Below, one piece after another: positions 7,859-15,464 of a DNA stretch of 31,921 nt (its first letter is position 1; each line of letters begins with the position of its first letter). The stretch covers positions 1 to 31,921 of the forward strand of contig JBJXFU010000055.1 in NCBI GenBank assembly GCA_046155885.1. The letters are read 5' to 3'. Position numbers and translations under genes: made by a program. The notes under the pieces were generated by a model that was not told where the DNA came from, made no database searches, and was given only the letters and a program-made list of their open reading frames with translations. Source of the stretch: JAOADN01 sp046155885. Its GTDB lineage: Bacteria > Pseudomonadota > Alphaproteobacteria > Rhodobacterales > Rhodobacteraceae.

Positions 7859-8509
7859 CTAACCGCCGATCCGCCCGGCCGCCCCGAAATGCCGCGGGAA
7901 GAACGCCGCCGCCGCGGTATGCACCGTCGCCAGCGCCTCGGGCGCCGAATAGGGTGCCTTCATCGTTATCAGGTCAAGCCAGGTGCCCTCGATCGTCACC
8001 CGGATCACCCGCGCGAAACGGGCCGCATCGCCCGCGTAGCCGCCCTTCCGGATCAACTCCCCGCAGATGCCTTCAAGCTGGCGGTTGTAGTCTTCGTCCT
8101 TCGACCCGCAGCGTTCCTGATAGATCGGCCGGCTCTGCGCCTCGCCCCAGAAGCTGCACCAGGCCGACTGCCGCGCAGGCGTGCTGATCGCCGGGTTGAA
8201 ATCGGCGCGGATCAGCGCATCCAGCCGGTCCGCCGGGTCATCGCCCGCCTCAGCCAGCGCCTCGGTCCAGTTCCGCCGGTACTCCTCGGCCAGATAGGCC
8301 AGCGTGTCGTTCAGCAGCCCTTCCTTGGTCGCGAAGTGGAAGTTGACCAGCCCGTGCGAAAGCCCGGCGGTGCGGGCCACCTCGGTCAGCGTGGTGCGGG
8401 CATAGCCGCGCGCCGCGAGCGTCTCGATCGTCGCCTCGATCAGCTGCGTCCGGCGCGTGTCGCGGTCGCGCTTGCGCGGTTGCGCCTGCCTGTCCTGATC
8501 GTCCGGCAT
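7859..8509 (-). CDS. TetR-family transcriptional regulator, BetI-like
   Basis: The 216-residue regulator has a basic N-terminus, a TetR DNA-binding domain (about residues 18-66, with recognition helix around GLSHGLVNFHF at 49-59), and an all-helical ligand domain. The ligand domain's WCSFWGEAQSRP segment and overall pattern resemble the BetI-type C-terminal family, whose known member senses choline. It is transcribed away from the 12-gene catabolic operon and shares with it a 138-bp gap containing TTGAC/GTCAA half-sites. This is the classical layout for a local repressor released by a pathway substrate. The inducer is unknown. The Shine-Dalgarno sequence is weak (GGGGCTGGG before the ATG at 8509). 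Confidence 0.9.
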   Translation of the reverse strand: MPDDQDRQAQPRKRDRDTRRTQLIEATIETLAARGYARTTLTEVARTAGLSHGLVNFHFATKEGLLNDTLAYLAEEYRRNWTEALAEAGDDPADRLDALIRADFNPAISTPARQSAWCSFWGEAQSRPIYQERCGSKDEDYNRQLEGICGELIRKGGYAGDAARFARVIRVTIEGTWLDLITMKAPYSAPEALATVHTAAAAFFPRHFGAAGRIGG

Positions 8510-8570
8510 CCCAGCCCCAAGCCCTTTCTGACCCGACCCGCCCTATGACGTGTCCGGCCAAAGGAATGTA

Positions 8571-8614
8571 GCGAAAGTTTCGCGAAGTCAAATTCTGATT
8601 GACAGACCAGTCAA
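8571..8614. promoter_or_regulatory. Candidate operator array between regulator and catabolic operon
   Basis: TTGACAGACCAGTCAA (8599-8614) is an imperfect palindrome, 12 of 16 positions symmetric, with TTGAC/GTCAA arms typical of TetR-family operators. A third half-site GTCAA lies at 8587-8591. Just upstream, GCGAAAGTTTCGC (8571-8583) is a perfect 6-1-6 inverted repeat and overlaps TTCGCGAA (8579-8586). The main palindrome ends 33 bp before the aminotransferase ATG and close to its GGAGG (8637-8641), so a bound repressor would block the operon. No convincing -10 box was recognised on either strand. Confidence 0.5.
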
Positions 8615-8647
8615 AATCCTGCGACCCTGCCCCTACGGAGGATTCCC

Positions 8648-9997
8648 ATGCCACGCTCGCTCGACCGTTCCAACGCGCATTACAAGCGCGCCCTCACCCG
8701 TCTGCCGCTCGGGGTCGCCTCGACCTTCCGCTACTGGGGCGACGACCGCACCATCTATGTCGACCACGGCAAGGGCGCGCGCGTCTGGGACATCGACGGC
8801 AACCGCTATGTCGACTACCGCCTCGGCTATGGCCCCGCGATCCTCGGCTATGCCGACGACCGGGTGGACGCGGCGGCCAAAAGGGGCATGGAGGTCGGCG
8901 GGGTCTTCGCGCTTTCCACCGAACGCGAACTCGCCGTGGCCGAGCGCATCTGCAAGATGGTGCCGGGCATGGACCTTGTCCGCTTCTCGAACTCGGGAAC
9001 CGAGGCGGTGATGGCCGCCCTCCGTCTTGCCCGCGCCCATACGGGGCGCGAAAGCTATCTCCTGATCGAAGGCAGCTACCACGGCCTTTTCGACGCCGCG
9101 ATGTGGATGGTGAATCTCGAAGACTGGGACGCCCGCGGCAACAGCGAACCGCAGGTGGTCAGCTACTCCAAGGGCATCCCGCAGACGATCCGCGAGCTTG
9201 CCCACCTGACCCCGATGAACGACCCCCAGCGGCTGGAAGAGGTGTTCCGCAAGCATGGGCCCACCCTGGCCGCCATGCTGATCGAACCGATCCAGGGCAA
9301 CTGCTGCGGCATCTCCGCCAGCCGCGAATTCGTCCACCTCGCCCGCAAGCTCTGCGACCAGTACGGGGTCCTCTTGATCATCGACGAGGTGAAGACCGGC
9401 TTCCGCGTGGCCAAGGGCGGCATCCAGTCGATTCTGGGCGTCCGGCCCGACATCGCCACCTTCGCCAAGGCGATGGGCAACGGCTACCCGATCGCCGCCG
9501 TCGCGGGGCGCGAAGAGGTGATGCGCACCTTCCGCTATGGCGGGGCGGCGCACGGCGGCACCTATACCGCGCACGCCGTGTCGCTGGCGGCGGCCGAGGA
9601 ATGCCTTCGCATCCTCGACGAAACCCCGGCGCTGGCCACCATCGCCACCTATGGCGAAAGCCTCAAGGCCGGCATGTCCCACATCCTGAAAGCGCGCGGG
9701 ATCGTACATTCCTTCACCGGGCACCCCAGCATGTTCGGGCTCTTCTTCGCCGCCACGCCCCCCGACAACTACCGGGCCTGGAAGCTCAGCGACTACAGCT
9801 TCTACGACGCGATGGCCGCGCATCTGCACGACGAATGCATCATCTGCGAACCCGACAGCCGCGAACCCTGGTTCATCTGCGAGGCGCATGACGCGTCCTG
9901 CCTCGACGACACGCTGAAGGCCTTCGCGCGGGCCGTGGACCTGACGCTGCAAGGCGCCGAGGCCGGCCCGGCCGGCAAGGAACTGATCGGCGGATAG
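8648..9997 (+). CDS. Class III PLP-dependent aminotransferase (glutamate-1-semialdehyde aminomutase-like)
   Basis: This 449-residue fold-type I enzyme transfers an amino group between an amine or amino acid and a keto acid or aldehyde. The phosphate-binding SGTEA is at 116-120, the cofactor-ring aspartate in DEVKTG is D246, and the Schiff-base lysine is K274 in FAKAMGNGYP. The SNSGTEA and DEVKTG segments resemble the glutamate-semialdehyde aminomutase branch, but the catabolic setting argues against heme synthesis. A strong GGAGG lies six bases before the ATG. It is the first gene of the 12-gene operon, directly behind the candidate operator. It probably handles an amino intermediate of the imported substrate; omega-transaminase or aminomutase activity are both possible. 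Confidence 0.92.
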   Translation: MPRSLDRSNAHYKRALTRLPLGVASTFRYWGDDRTIYVDHGKGARVWDIDGNRYVDYRLGYGPAILGYADDRVDAAAKRGMEVGGVFALSTERELAVAERICKMVPGMDLVRFSNSGTEAVMAALRLARAHTGRESYLLIEGSYHGLFDAAMWMVNLEDWDARGNSEPQVVSYSKGIPQTIRELAHLTPMNDPQRLEEVFRKHGPTLAAMLIEPIQGNCCGISASREFVHLARKLCDQYGVLLIIDEVKTGFRVAKGGIQSILGVRPDIATFAKAMGNGYPIAAVAGREEVMRTFRYGGAAHGGTYTAHAVSLAAAEECLRILDETPALATIATYGESLKAGMSHILKARGIVHSFTGHPSMFGLFFAATPPDNYRAWKLSDYSFYDAMAAHLHDECIICEPDSREPWFICEAHDASCLDDTLKAFARAVDLTLQGAEAGPAGKELIGG

Positions 9998-10001
9998 GGG
10001 G

Positions 10002-11615
10002 ATGACCTACGACGCCCTCATCGTCGGCGCGGGTCACAACGGGCTTGTCACCGCCTGCTACCTCGCGCGCGCCGGCATGAAGGTCTGCGTCGTCGAAAAG
10101 AACGACTGGATCGGCGGCGCCGCCGTCAGCCGCGAACTCTACCCCGGCTTCACCTATTCCAACTGCTCCTACGTCTGTTCGCTCTTCCGCCCCGAGATCA
10201 TGCGCGACCTCGAGCTGCCCCGCCACGGCCTGCAGATCCTCCCCTACGAAGGCGGCGCGGTCTTCACCGAAGACGGCGGCTACCTCGCGATGTTCCGCGA
10301 CCATGACGCCAACCGCCGCGAATTCGCCCGCCACTCCCCGCGCGATGCCGAGGCCTACGACGTCTATGCCCGCGACGTGCTCCGCCACTGCCGCTTCATC
10401 CGCCCATTGCTGATGCGCACCCCCCCGGACCCGACCAGTCTGAAACCCCGCGACCTGTCCGAACTGATCTGGATCGCCCGCAAGCTGGGCGAGATGTCCG
10501 AAGCCCGGATTGCCGACATGGTCCGCTTCTGGACGATGAGCATTTCCGACTACCTCGACCAGTATTTCGAAAACCCGGTGATCAAGGGCTACCTCGCCGT
10601 CTCCGCCATCATCGGCACCGCCCTTGGCCCGATGTCCCCCGGCTCGGCCTATGTGCTTCTCCATCACTACATGGGCGACGTGGACGGCAACATCGGCGCC
10701 TGGGGCTTCGCGCGCGGCGGCATGGGGTCGGTCACCCAGGCGCTCGCGGCCTCGCTGAAGGCGGCGGGGGGAGAAATCCGCGCCGGATCGGGCGTGAAGC
10801 GCATCCTCGTGGCAGGCGGGCGCACCACCGGCGTGGAACTCGAAAACGGCGAGGTGATCGGCGCCGCCCGTGTCGTGTCGAACATGGACGTGAAGCGCAC
10901 TTTCCTTTCCCATGTTGAGGAAACCGCCCTTCCTTCCGGTTTCGTGACCTCGGTGAAGCGGTTCAAGACGCGCGGCTCCTCCGGCAAGCTCAACATCGCG
11001 CTCGACGCGGCCCCCGAGTTTCCCGCCCTTCCCGAAGGCGCGCCGATGCTGAAGGGCGACCTGCACTTCACCGATTCCATCGAACGGATGGAGCGTGCCT
11101 ATGACGACTGGAAGTCCGGCCAGTTCAGCCGCGACCCGTTCCAGGACATGATGATCCCGACGATGATCGACCCGACGATGACCCCGCCGGGCAAGCACTT
11201 CATGTCCTGCTTCGTCCAGTACGCGCCGCCGAAGATCGGCGGGCAGCCCTGGACAGACGCCGACCGCGACGCCTTCGGCAAGACCTGCATCGACCAGATC
11301 GCCGCCTATTCCCCCGGCTTCCGCGAGCGCATCCTGCATGTCGAGGTGCGCACCCCCCGCGAACTTGAGGCCGAGGTGGGCCTGACCGACGGCAACATCT
11401 TCCAGGGAGAGCTGACCTTCGACCAGCTTCTCTTCAATCGCCCCGTCCCCGGCTACGCCCAGTACCGCAGCCCGATCCGCGACCTCTGGATGTGCGGGTC
11501 CTCGACTCACCCCGGCGGCGGCGTGATGGGCGCGCCGGGGCGCAACGCCGCGGCCGAGATCCTGCGCGAGGCGCGGATGGGAACCGAAATGAGCGACGCC
11601 TATGCCGTCCTCTGA
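10002..11615 (+). CDS. FAD/NAD(P)-dependent oxidoreductase, PYROXD2 / phytoene desaturase-like
   Basis: This 537-residue flavoprotein has the dinucleotide motif GAGHNG at 9-14 and acidic residue E33. The C-terminal FAD-binding segment LWMCGSSTHPGGGVMGAPG is the hallmark of the PYROXD2-like branch of the amine-oxidase/CrtI superfamily. It starts four bases after the aminotransferase stop, with a G-rich site before the ATG. It overlaps the next, related flavoprotein gene by 14 bases, and the pair may form a heteromer or catalyse successive oxidations. Carotenoid synthesis is not supported by any neighbour; oxidation of a nitrogenous intermediate is the better inference. Substrate unknown. Confidence 0.9.
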   Translation: MTYDALIVGAGHNGLVTACYLARAGMKVCVVEKNDWIGGAAVSRELYPGFTYSNCSYVCSLFRPEIMRDLELPRHGLQILPYEGGAVFTEDGGYLAMFRDHDANRREFARHSPRDAEAYDVYARDVLRHCRFIRPLLMRTPPDPTSLKPRDLSELIWIARKLGEMSEARIADMVRFWTMSISDYLDQYFENPVIKGYLAVSAIIGTALGPMSPGSAYVLLHHYMGDVDGNIGAWGFARGGMGSVTQALAASLKAAGGEIRAGSGVKRILVAGGRTTGVELENGEVIGAARVVSNMDVKRTFLSHVEETALPSGFVTSVKRFKTRGSSGKLNIALDAAPEFPALPEGAPMLKGDLHFTDSIERMERAYDDWKSGQFSRDPFQDMMIPTMIDPTMTPPGKHFMSCFVQYAPPKIGGQPWTDADRDAFGKTCIDQIAAYSPGFRERILHVEVRTPRELEAEVGLTDGNIFQGELTFDQLLFNRPVPGYAQYRSPIRDLWMCGSSTHPGGGVMGAPGRNAAAEILREARMGTEMSDAYAVL

Positions 11616-13125
11616 CGTCATCGTCATCGGTGCGGGCCCGAACGGCCTGGCCTGCGCCACCCGGCTGGCGAAGGCCGGGCGCAAGGTGACCCTCCTCGAC
11701 GCGGCCGACCGCCCGGGCGGCGGGATGCTGGGGTGGGACTTCGCGCCCGGCTTCCGCACCCCCGGCCTCGCACATCTGACGATGGGCCTCGACCCCCGCA
11801 TCCTTTCCGGCATGGACCTCGCCCGCCACGGCCTCACCTTCCACGACCCCCTGCCCACCGTGCTCCTTTCGCCCGGTGCCCCCGTCACCGTCCGGGGCGG
11901 CACCGCGACGGGCGAAGGCCTCGACCCCGAAGCCGCCGCCCGCTTCGCAACGCTCCACGCCCGCCTTGCGGCCTACGCCGCAGCCCTCGCCCCCGCCCGC
12001 GCCATGACACCCCCGCGCCTCGCGGCGAAGGGCAACGACTGGCTTGGCCTCGGCCGCTTCGCCTGGGGCATCCGGCGGATGGGCAGGACGGACCTGCGCG
12101 AGTTCCTGCGGCTCCTCCTGATCAACATGGCCGACGTGGCCGACGACGAAGTGGGCCACGACCTGCTCGGCGGCCTCCTCGCCTTTGACGCCACACTCGG
12201 CGCCTGGGCGGGGCCGCGTTCGCCCAACACGCTGATCCTCTACCTGGACCGCCTCTCGCGCGGCGCGTCCCTGCTCACCCCGAAAGGCGGGATGGAGGCG
12301 CTTGCCGCCGCGATGACCGCCGCCGCGACCGCCGCCGGGGTCACCGTCCGCCCCGGCGCCCGCGTCACCCGCATCGACACCGCCGACCACCGCGCCGCCG
12401 GCGTCACGCTCGCCTCGGGCGAAACCCTCGCCGCCCCCCTGATCGTCTCGGCCATCGCCCCGCAGACCACCTTCCGCAGCCTCACCGGCCCCCGCCCGCT
12501 TGACGCCGGGTTCTTCACCCGCGCGGGCCACATCCGGGCGCGCGGCGCCACCGCCCGCCTCCACCTGGCGCTCAAAACCCTGCCCGACCTCAAGGGCGCC
12601 GACCCCCGCGCCCGCTTCGTCGTCGCGCCCTCGGTCGATGCCGTCGAACGCGCCTGGAACCCGGTCAAATACGGCGAGGTGCCCGACCGCCCGGTGATGG
12701 AACTGACCTTCCCCTCCGCCGCCGACCCGTCCCTCGCCCCCGAAGGCCACCACGTCCTGTCCGCCAACGTCCAGTTCGCCCCCCACGCGCCGAAGGACCC
12801 CGAAGCCGCCCGCGCCGCCTTCCTCGCCAACAGCTTCGCGGTGATCGAGGACCACCTTCCCGGCACCCGCGCCCTCACGACCCACTCCGAACTCCTCATG
12901 CCCGCCGACGTCGAGGCCCGCTTCGGCCTGCCCGGCGGGTGCTGGCACGCGGCGGAGCTTTCCGTCGAACAGATGTTCTTCCTGAGGCCCCTCCGCGAAG
13001 CCGCCCGCTACGCCACCCCCCTCCCCGGCCTCTGGCTCGCGGGCGCGGGCAGCCACCCCGGCGGCGGGATCGAAGGCGCGGCGGGATGGAACGCGGCCGA
13101 ACGCATCCTGAAGGAGGGGGCATGA
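11602..13125 (+). CDS. FAD/NAD(P)-dependent oxidoreductase, PYROXD2-like (second of an adjacent pair)
   Basis: This 507-residue flavoprotein is related to the preceding one: GAGPNG at 10-15, ribose-binding D33, and C-terminal LWLAGAGSHPGGGIEGAAG. The sequence between the two FAD regions is clearly diverged from its neighbour, so this is an old duplication rather than a recent one. It begins inside the end of the previous gene (14-base overlap) and ends in an ATGA overlap with the GcvT-like gene, so translation is probably coupled. The adjacent pair suggests two distinct dehydrogenation steps or a two-subunit enzyme. No signal peptide is visible. Confidence 0.9.
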   Translation: MPSSDVIVIGAGPNGLACATRLAKAGRKVTLLDAADRPGGGMLGWDFAPGFRTPGLAHLTMGLDPRILSGMDLARHGLTFHDPLPTVLLSPGAPVTVRGGTATGEGLDPEAAARFATLHARLAAYAAALAPARAMTPPRLAAKGNDWLGLGRFAWGIRRMGRTDLREFLRLLLINMADVADDEVGHDLLGGLLAFDATLGAWAGPRSPNTLILYLDRLSRGASLLTPKGGMEALAAAMTAAATAAGVTVRPGARVTRIDTADHRAAGVTLASGETLAAPLIVSAIAPQTTFRSLTGPRPLDAGFFTRAGHIRARGATARLHLALKTLPDLKGADPRARFVVAPSVDAVERAWNPVKYGEVPDRPVMELTFPSAADPSLAPEGHHVLSANVQFAPHAPKDPEAARAAFLANSFAVIEDHLPGTRALTTHSELLMPADVEARFGLPGGCWHAAELSVEQMFFLRPLREAARYATPLPGLWLAGAGSHPGGGIEGAAGWNAAERILKEGA

Positions 13126-14312
13126 AAGACGACCTGAGCCACTTCCGAGCACCGCTGCGCAAAACACCCTTCCACCCCCGCCAGCAGTCGCTGAACTGGC
13201 TGAACCGCTGGGGCGCCTGGGCGGGCTGCACCACGCCGCTCTGCTACGGCGACGAGGCGATGGAACATACCGCGATCCGCAACGCCGCCTCGCTCTACGA
13301 CCTCTGCCCGATGGTGAAGTACCGCATCAAGGGGCCGGAGGCGGCGGAGTACCTTACCCGCCTGACCGTCCGGAACGCCGCGAAACTCACCCCCGGCGGC
13401 GTCCAGTACACGGTATGGTGCGACGACGACGGCAAGGTGCTCGACGACGGTACGATTTTCCGCCTTTCCGAAACCGAGTTCCGCCTCTGCTGCCAGGAAC
13501 GCCACCTGCCCTGGCTCCTGGACAGCGCGGCGGGCTTCGACGTGACCGTCGCCGACGTCACCGACGACATCGCCGCCCTGTCGCTGCAGGGCCCGACATC
13601 GGCCTCGGTACTTTCCGCCGCCGGATTCGACATCCGGGACCTAAAGCCCTTTCGCTCAAGAAGCTTCCCCTTCGACAGCGACACGGTCCTGATTTCCCGC
13701 ACCGGCTTCACCGGCGATCTGGGCTACGAGCTCTGGACGAAACCCTGGGCCGCGCTGCCCTTGTGGGACACGCTGATGGGCGCCGGCGCGCCCTTCGGCA
13801 TCCGGCCGGTGGGCTCGGATGCGCTGAACGTGGCGCGGCTGGAAGCGGGGTTCCTGACCACCAACCTCGATTTCATCCCCGCCCATCAGGCGCTCCGCGA
13901 GGACCGCGCGCGTTCGCCCCTCGAACTCGGCCTCGGCTGGCTGACCGACTGGGACAAAGGCCCCTTCACCGGCCGCGCCGCGCTTCTGGCCGAACGCGAC
14001 GGCCGCACCTCGAAATGGGCGCTGATCGGCCTCGACATCGGAGGCAATGTCGAGGCCGGCGGCTCGCTTCTCTACCACCGCAAGGAACGCGAGGCCGGCT
14101 TCATCACCGCCGCCTGCTGGTCGCCCGCGACCAAACGCAACATCGCGCTCGCGCAGGTCGAGGCGCGCCACGCCGAGGCGCGCGACCTCTGGGTCGAGAT
14201 CTACGCGCTGCGCGAGCTTCAGTACGTCAAGCTGATGGTGCCCGTCCGCCTCGCCGAACGCCCCTTCTTCACCCACCCCCGCCGCCGCGCCACCCCGCCC
14301 GGCCGGTTCTGA
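13122..14312 (+). CDS. Stand-alone GcvT/DmdA-fold aminomethyltransferase-like protein
   Basis: This 396-residue member of the folate-dependent methyl/aminomethyl-transfer family (GCV_T and GCV_T C-terminal domains) shows the expected order: a substrate/folate segment around MVKYRIKGPEA (64-74), the CDDDGKVLDDG region (100-110) with D108/D109 at the position of the T-protein catalytic Asp, then SRTGFTGDLGYELW, and a C-terminal barrel. An AAGGAGG immediately precedes the ATG, which overlaps the prior stop (ATGA). No gcvH or gcvP is nearby, so it is not a glycine-cleavage T protein. With two Rieske oxygenases next in the operon it most likely captures a C1 unit on tetrahydrofolate, as in DMSP demethylase or dimethylglycine/sarcosine systems. 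Substrate unknown. Confidence 0.9.
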   Translation: MKDDLSHFRAPLRKTPFHPRQQSLNWLNRWGAWAGCTTPLCYGDEAMEHTAIRNAASLYDLCPMVKYRIKGPEAAEYLTRLTVRNAAKLTPGGVQYTVWCDDDGKVLDDGTIFRLSETEFRLCCQERHLPWLLDSAAGFDVTVADVTDDIAALSLQGPTSASVLSAAGFDIRDLKPFRSRSFPFDSDTVLISRTGFTGDLGYELWTKPWAALPLWDTLMGAGAPFGIRPVGSDALNVARLEAGFLTTNLDFIPAHQALREDRARSPLELGLGWLTDWDKGPFTGRAALLAERDGRTSKWALIGLDIGGNVEAGGSLLYHRKEREAGFITAACWSPATKRNIALAQVEARHAEARDLWVEIYALRELQYVKLMVPVRLAERPFFTHPRRRATPPGRF

Positions 14313-14327
14313 GGAGGAAAAGCCGCA

Positions 14328-15464
14328 ATGGACACCGCCTTCCCCTCGCCCCGCCTGACCGAAAGCCTGCCGACGCTGCCCGCGGCGGCCTACAGCGACC
14401 CTGCGTGGTACGACCGCGAACGCCGGGCGATCTGGTGGCGCGACTGGGTCTGCGCCGGGCGTCTCAACGACATGCCGCGCGGGCGGATGCGCGGGCTCGA
14501 CATCGCCGGGGCGCCGGTTCTGGTTGTCCGGGCCGAGGACGGCACCGTTTCCGCCTTCCACAACGCCTGCCGCCACCGCGGCGCCGAGCTTTGCCCGAAA
14601 GGCGACCGCCCGGCCGGCCGCCTGATCACCTGCCCCTACCACGCCTGGAGCTATGCCGCAGCCGACGGACGCCTCGTCGCCACCGGCCACGCCCGCCCCG
14701 CCGCCGACTTCCGCCGCGACAACCACGGGCTGAAGCCTGTCGCCACCCGGGTCTGGGCCGGGTTCCTCTTCCTGTCGCTCGCCGACACCCCGCCCCCCCT
14801 GGCCCCCGACATGGGCCTCGCCGCGCTCGACAACTGGCCGATGGACAGCCTTGTGACCGGCCACTGCCACGTGCGGGAACTCGCCTGCAACTGGAAGGTC
14901 TTTTGGGAAAACTACAACGAATGCCTGCACTGCCCCGGCATCCACCCCGAGCTTTGCGACATGGTGCCCGTCTACAGACGCGGCATCATGAGCCTGCGCG
15001 AAGCCGATGACTGGCGCCCCGGCGACACCGCCCTGCCGCCGCTGAAAGACGGCGCGCGGACCTGGACGATGACCGGCAAGCCCTGCGGGCCCGAATTCCC
15101 GGGGCTCACCCCTTCGGAACGCGTGGCCGGCTACACCTTCGTCACCACCGTCCCCTCGCTCTATGTGGTCGGCCATGTGGACTATGTCCGCGCCGTCCGT
15201 CTCGAACCCACCGGCCCGACCACCACCCGCCTCACCGCCGAATGGCTCTTCCCTCCGGAAACCCTCGCCCAGCCCGCCTTCAGCGCCGCACAGGTGGCGG
15301 AATTCGCCTCGCTTGTCCTCGAACAGGATGCCGAGGCGGCCGAGATGAACCAGCGCGGCCTTGCCTCGCCCGCCCACCAGCAGGGCACCCTGATGCCCGA
15401 GGAATTCGATATCCGCCGCTTCCACGACTGGGTAAGCGGGCGCCTTGCCGAGGAACGCCCATGA
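14328..15464 (+). CDS. Rieske non-heme iron oxygenase, alpha subunit (GbcA/CntA-like)
   Basis: The 378-residue oxygenase has an N-terminal Rieske [2Fe-2S] domain with ligands C81-x-H83 and C102-x2-H105. Its C-terminal mononuclear-iron domain carries E198-x2-H201-x4-H206, and a likely third ligand lies in the EQDAEAAEMNQRGL segment. The residue bridging the two metal centres is Glu rather than the Asp of naphthalene-type dioxygenases, as in carnitine and glycine-betaine oxygenases, which points to an N-alkyl or quaternary-amine substrate. GAGGAGG precedes the ATG. The end overlaps the second oxygenase by ATGA. No ferredoxin reductase is encoded in the window, so electrons must come from elsewhere. 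Confidence 0.93.
   Translation: MDTAFPSPRLTESLPTLPAAAYSDPAWYDRERRAIWWRDWVCAGRLNDMPRGRMRGLDIAGAPVLVVRAEDGTVSAFHNACRHRGAELCPKGDRPAGRLITCPYHAWSYAAADGRLVATGHARPAADFRRDNHGLKPVATRVWAGFLFLSLADTPPPLAPDMGLAALDNWPMDSLVTGHCHVRELACNWKVFWENYNECLHCPGIHPELCDMVPVYRRGIMSLREADDWRPGDTALPPLKDGARTWTMTGKPCGPEFPGLTPSERVAGYTFVTTVPSLYVVGHVDYVRAVRLEPTGPTTTRLTAEWLFPPETLAQPAFSAAQVAEFASLVLEQDAEAAEMNQRGLASPAHQQGTLMPEEFDIRRFHDWVSGRLAEERP

Noticed and set aside
8648..9997. Heme biosynthetic hemL
   Set aside because: Motifs of class III aminotransferases are shared, but placement at the head of a catabolic operon behind a local repressor argues against a housekeeping aminomutase.
9873..11903. 676-codon antisense frame over the flavoprotein at 10002
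   Set aside because: No recognisable motif, biased composition, and it covers a gene with clear FAD motifs.
13000..13121. Glycine riboswitch before the GcvT-like gene
   Set aside because: The gene starts inside the previous stop codon, so there is no leader to hold a riboswitch.
10002..13125. Carotenoid biosynthesis (phytoene desaturases)
   Set aside because: The C-terminal signatures are of the PYROXD2-like branch and no phytoene synthase or other crt gene is nearby; the neighbours are amine catabolic.
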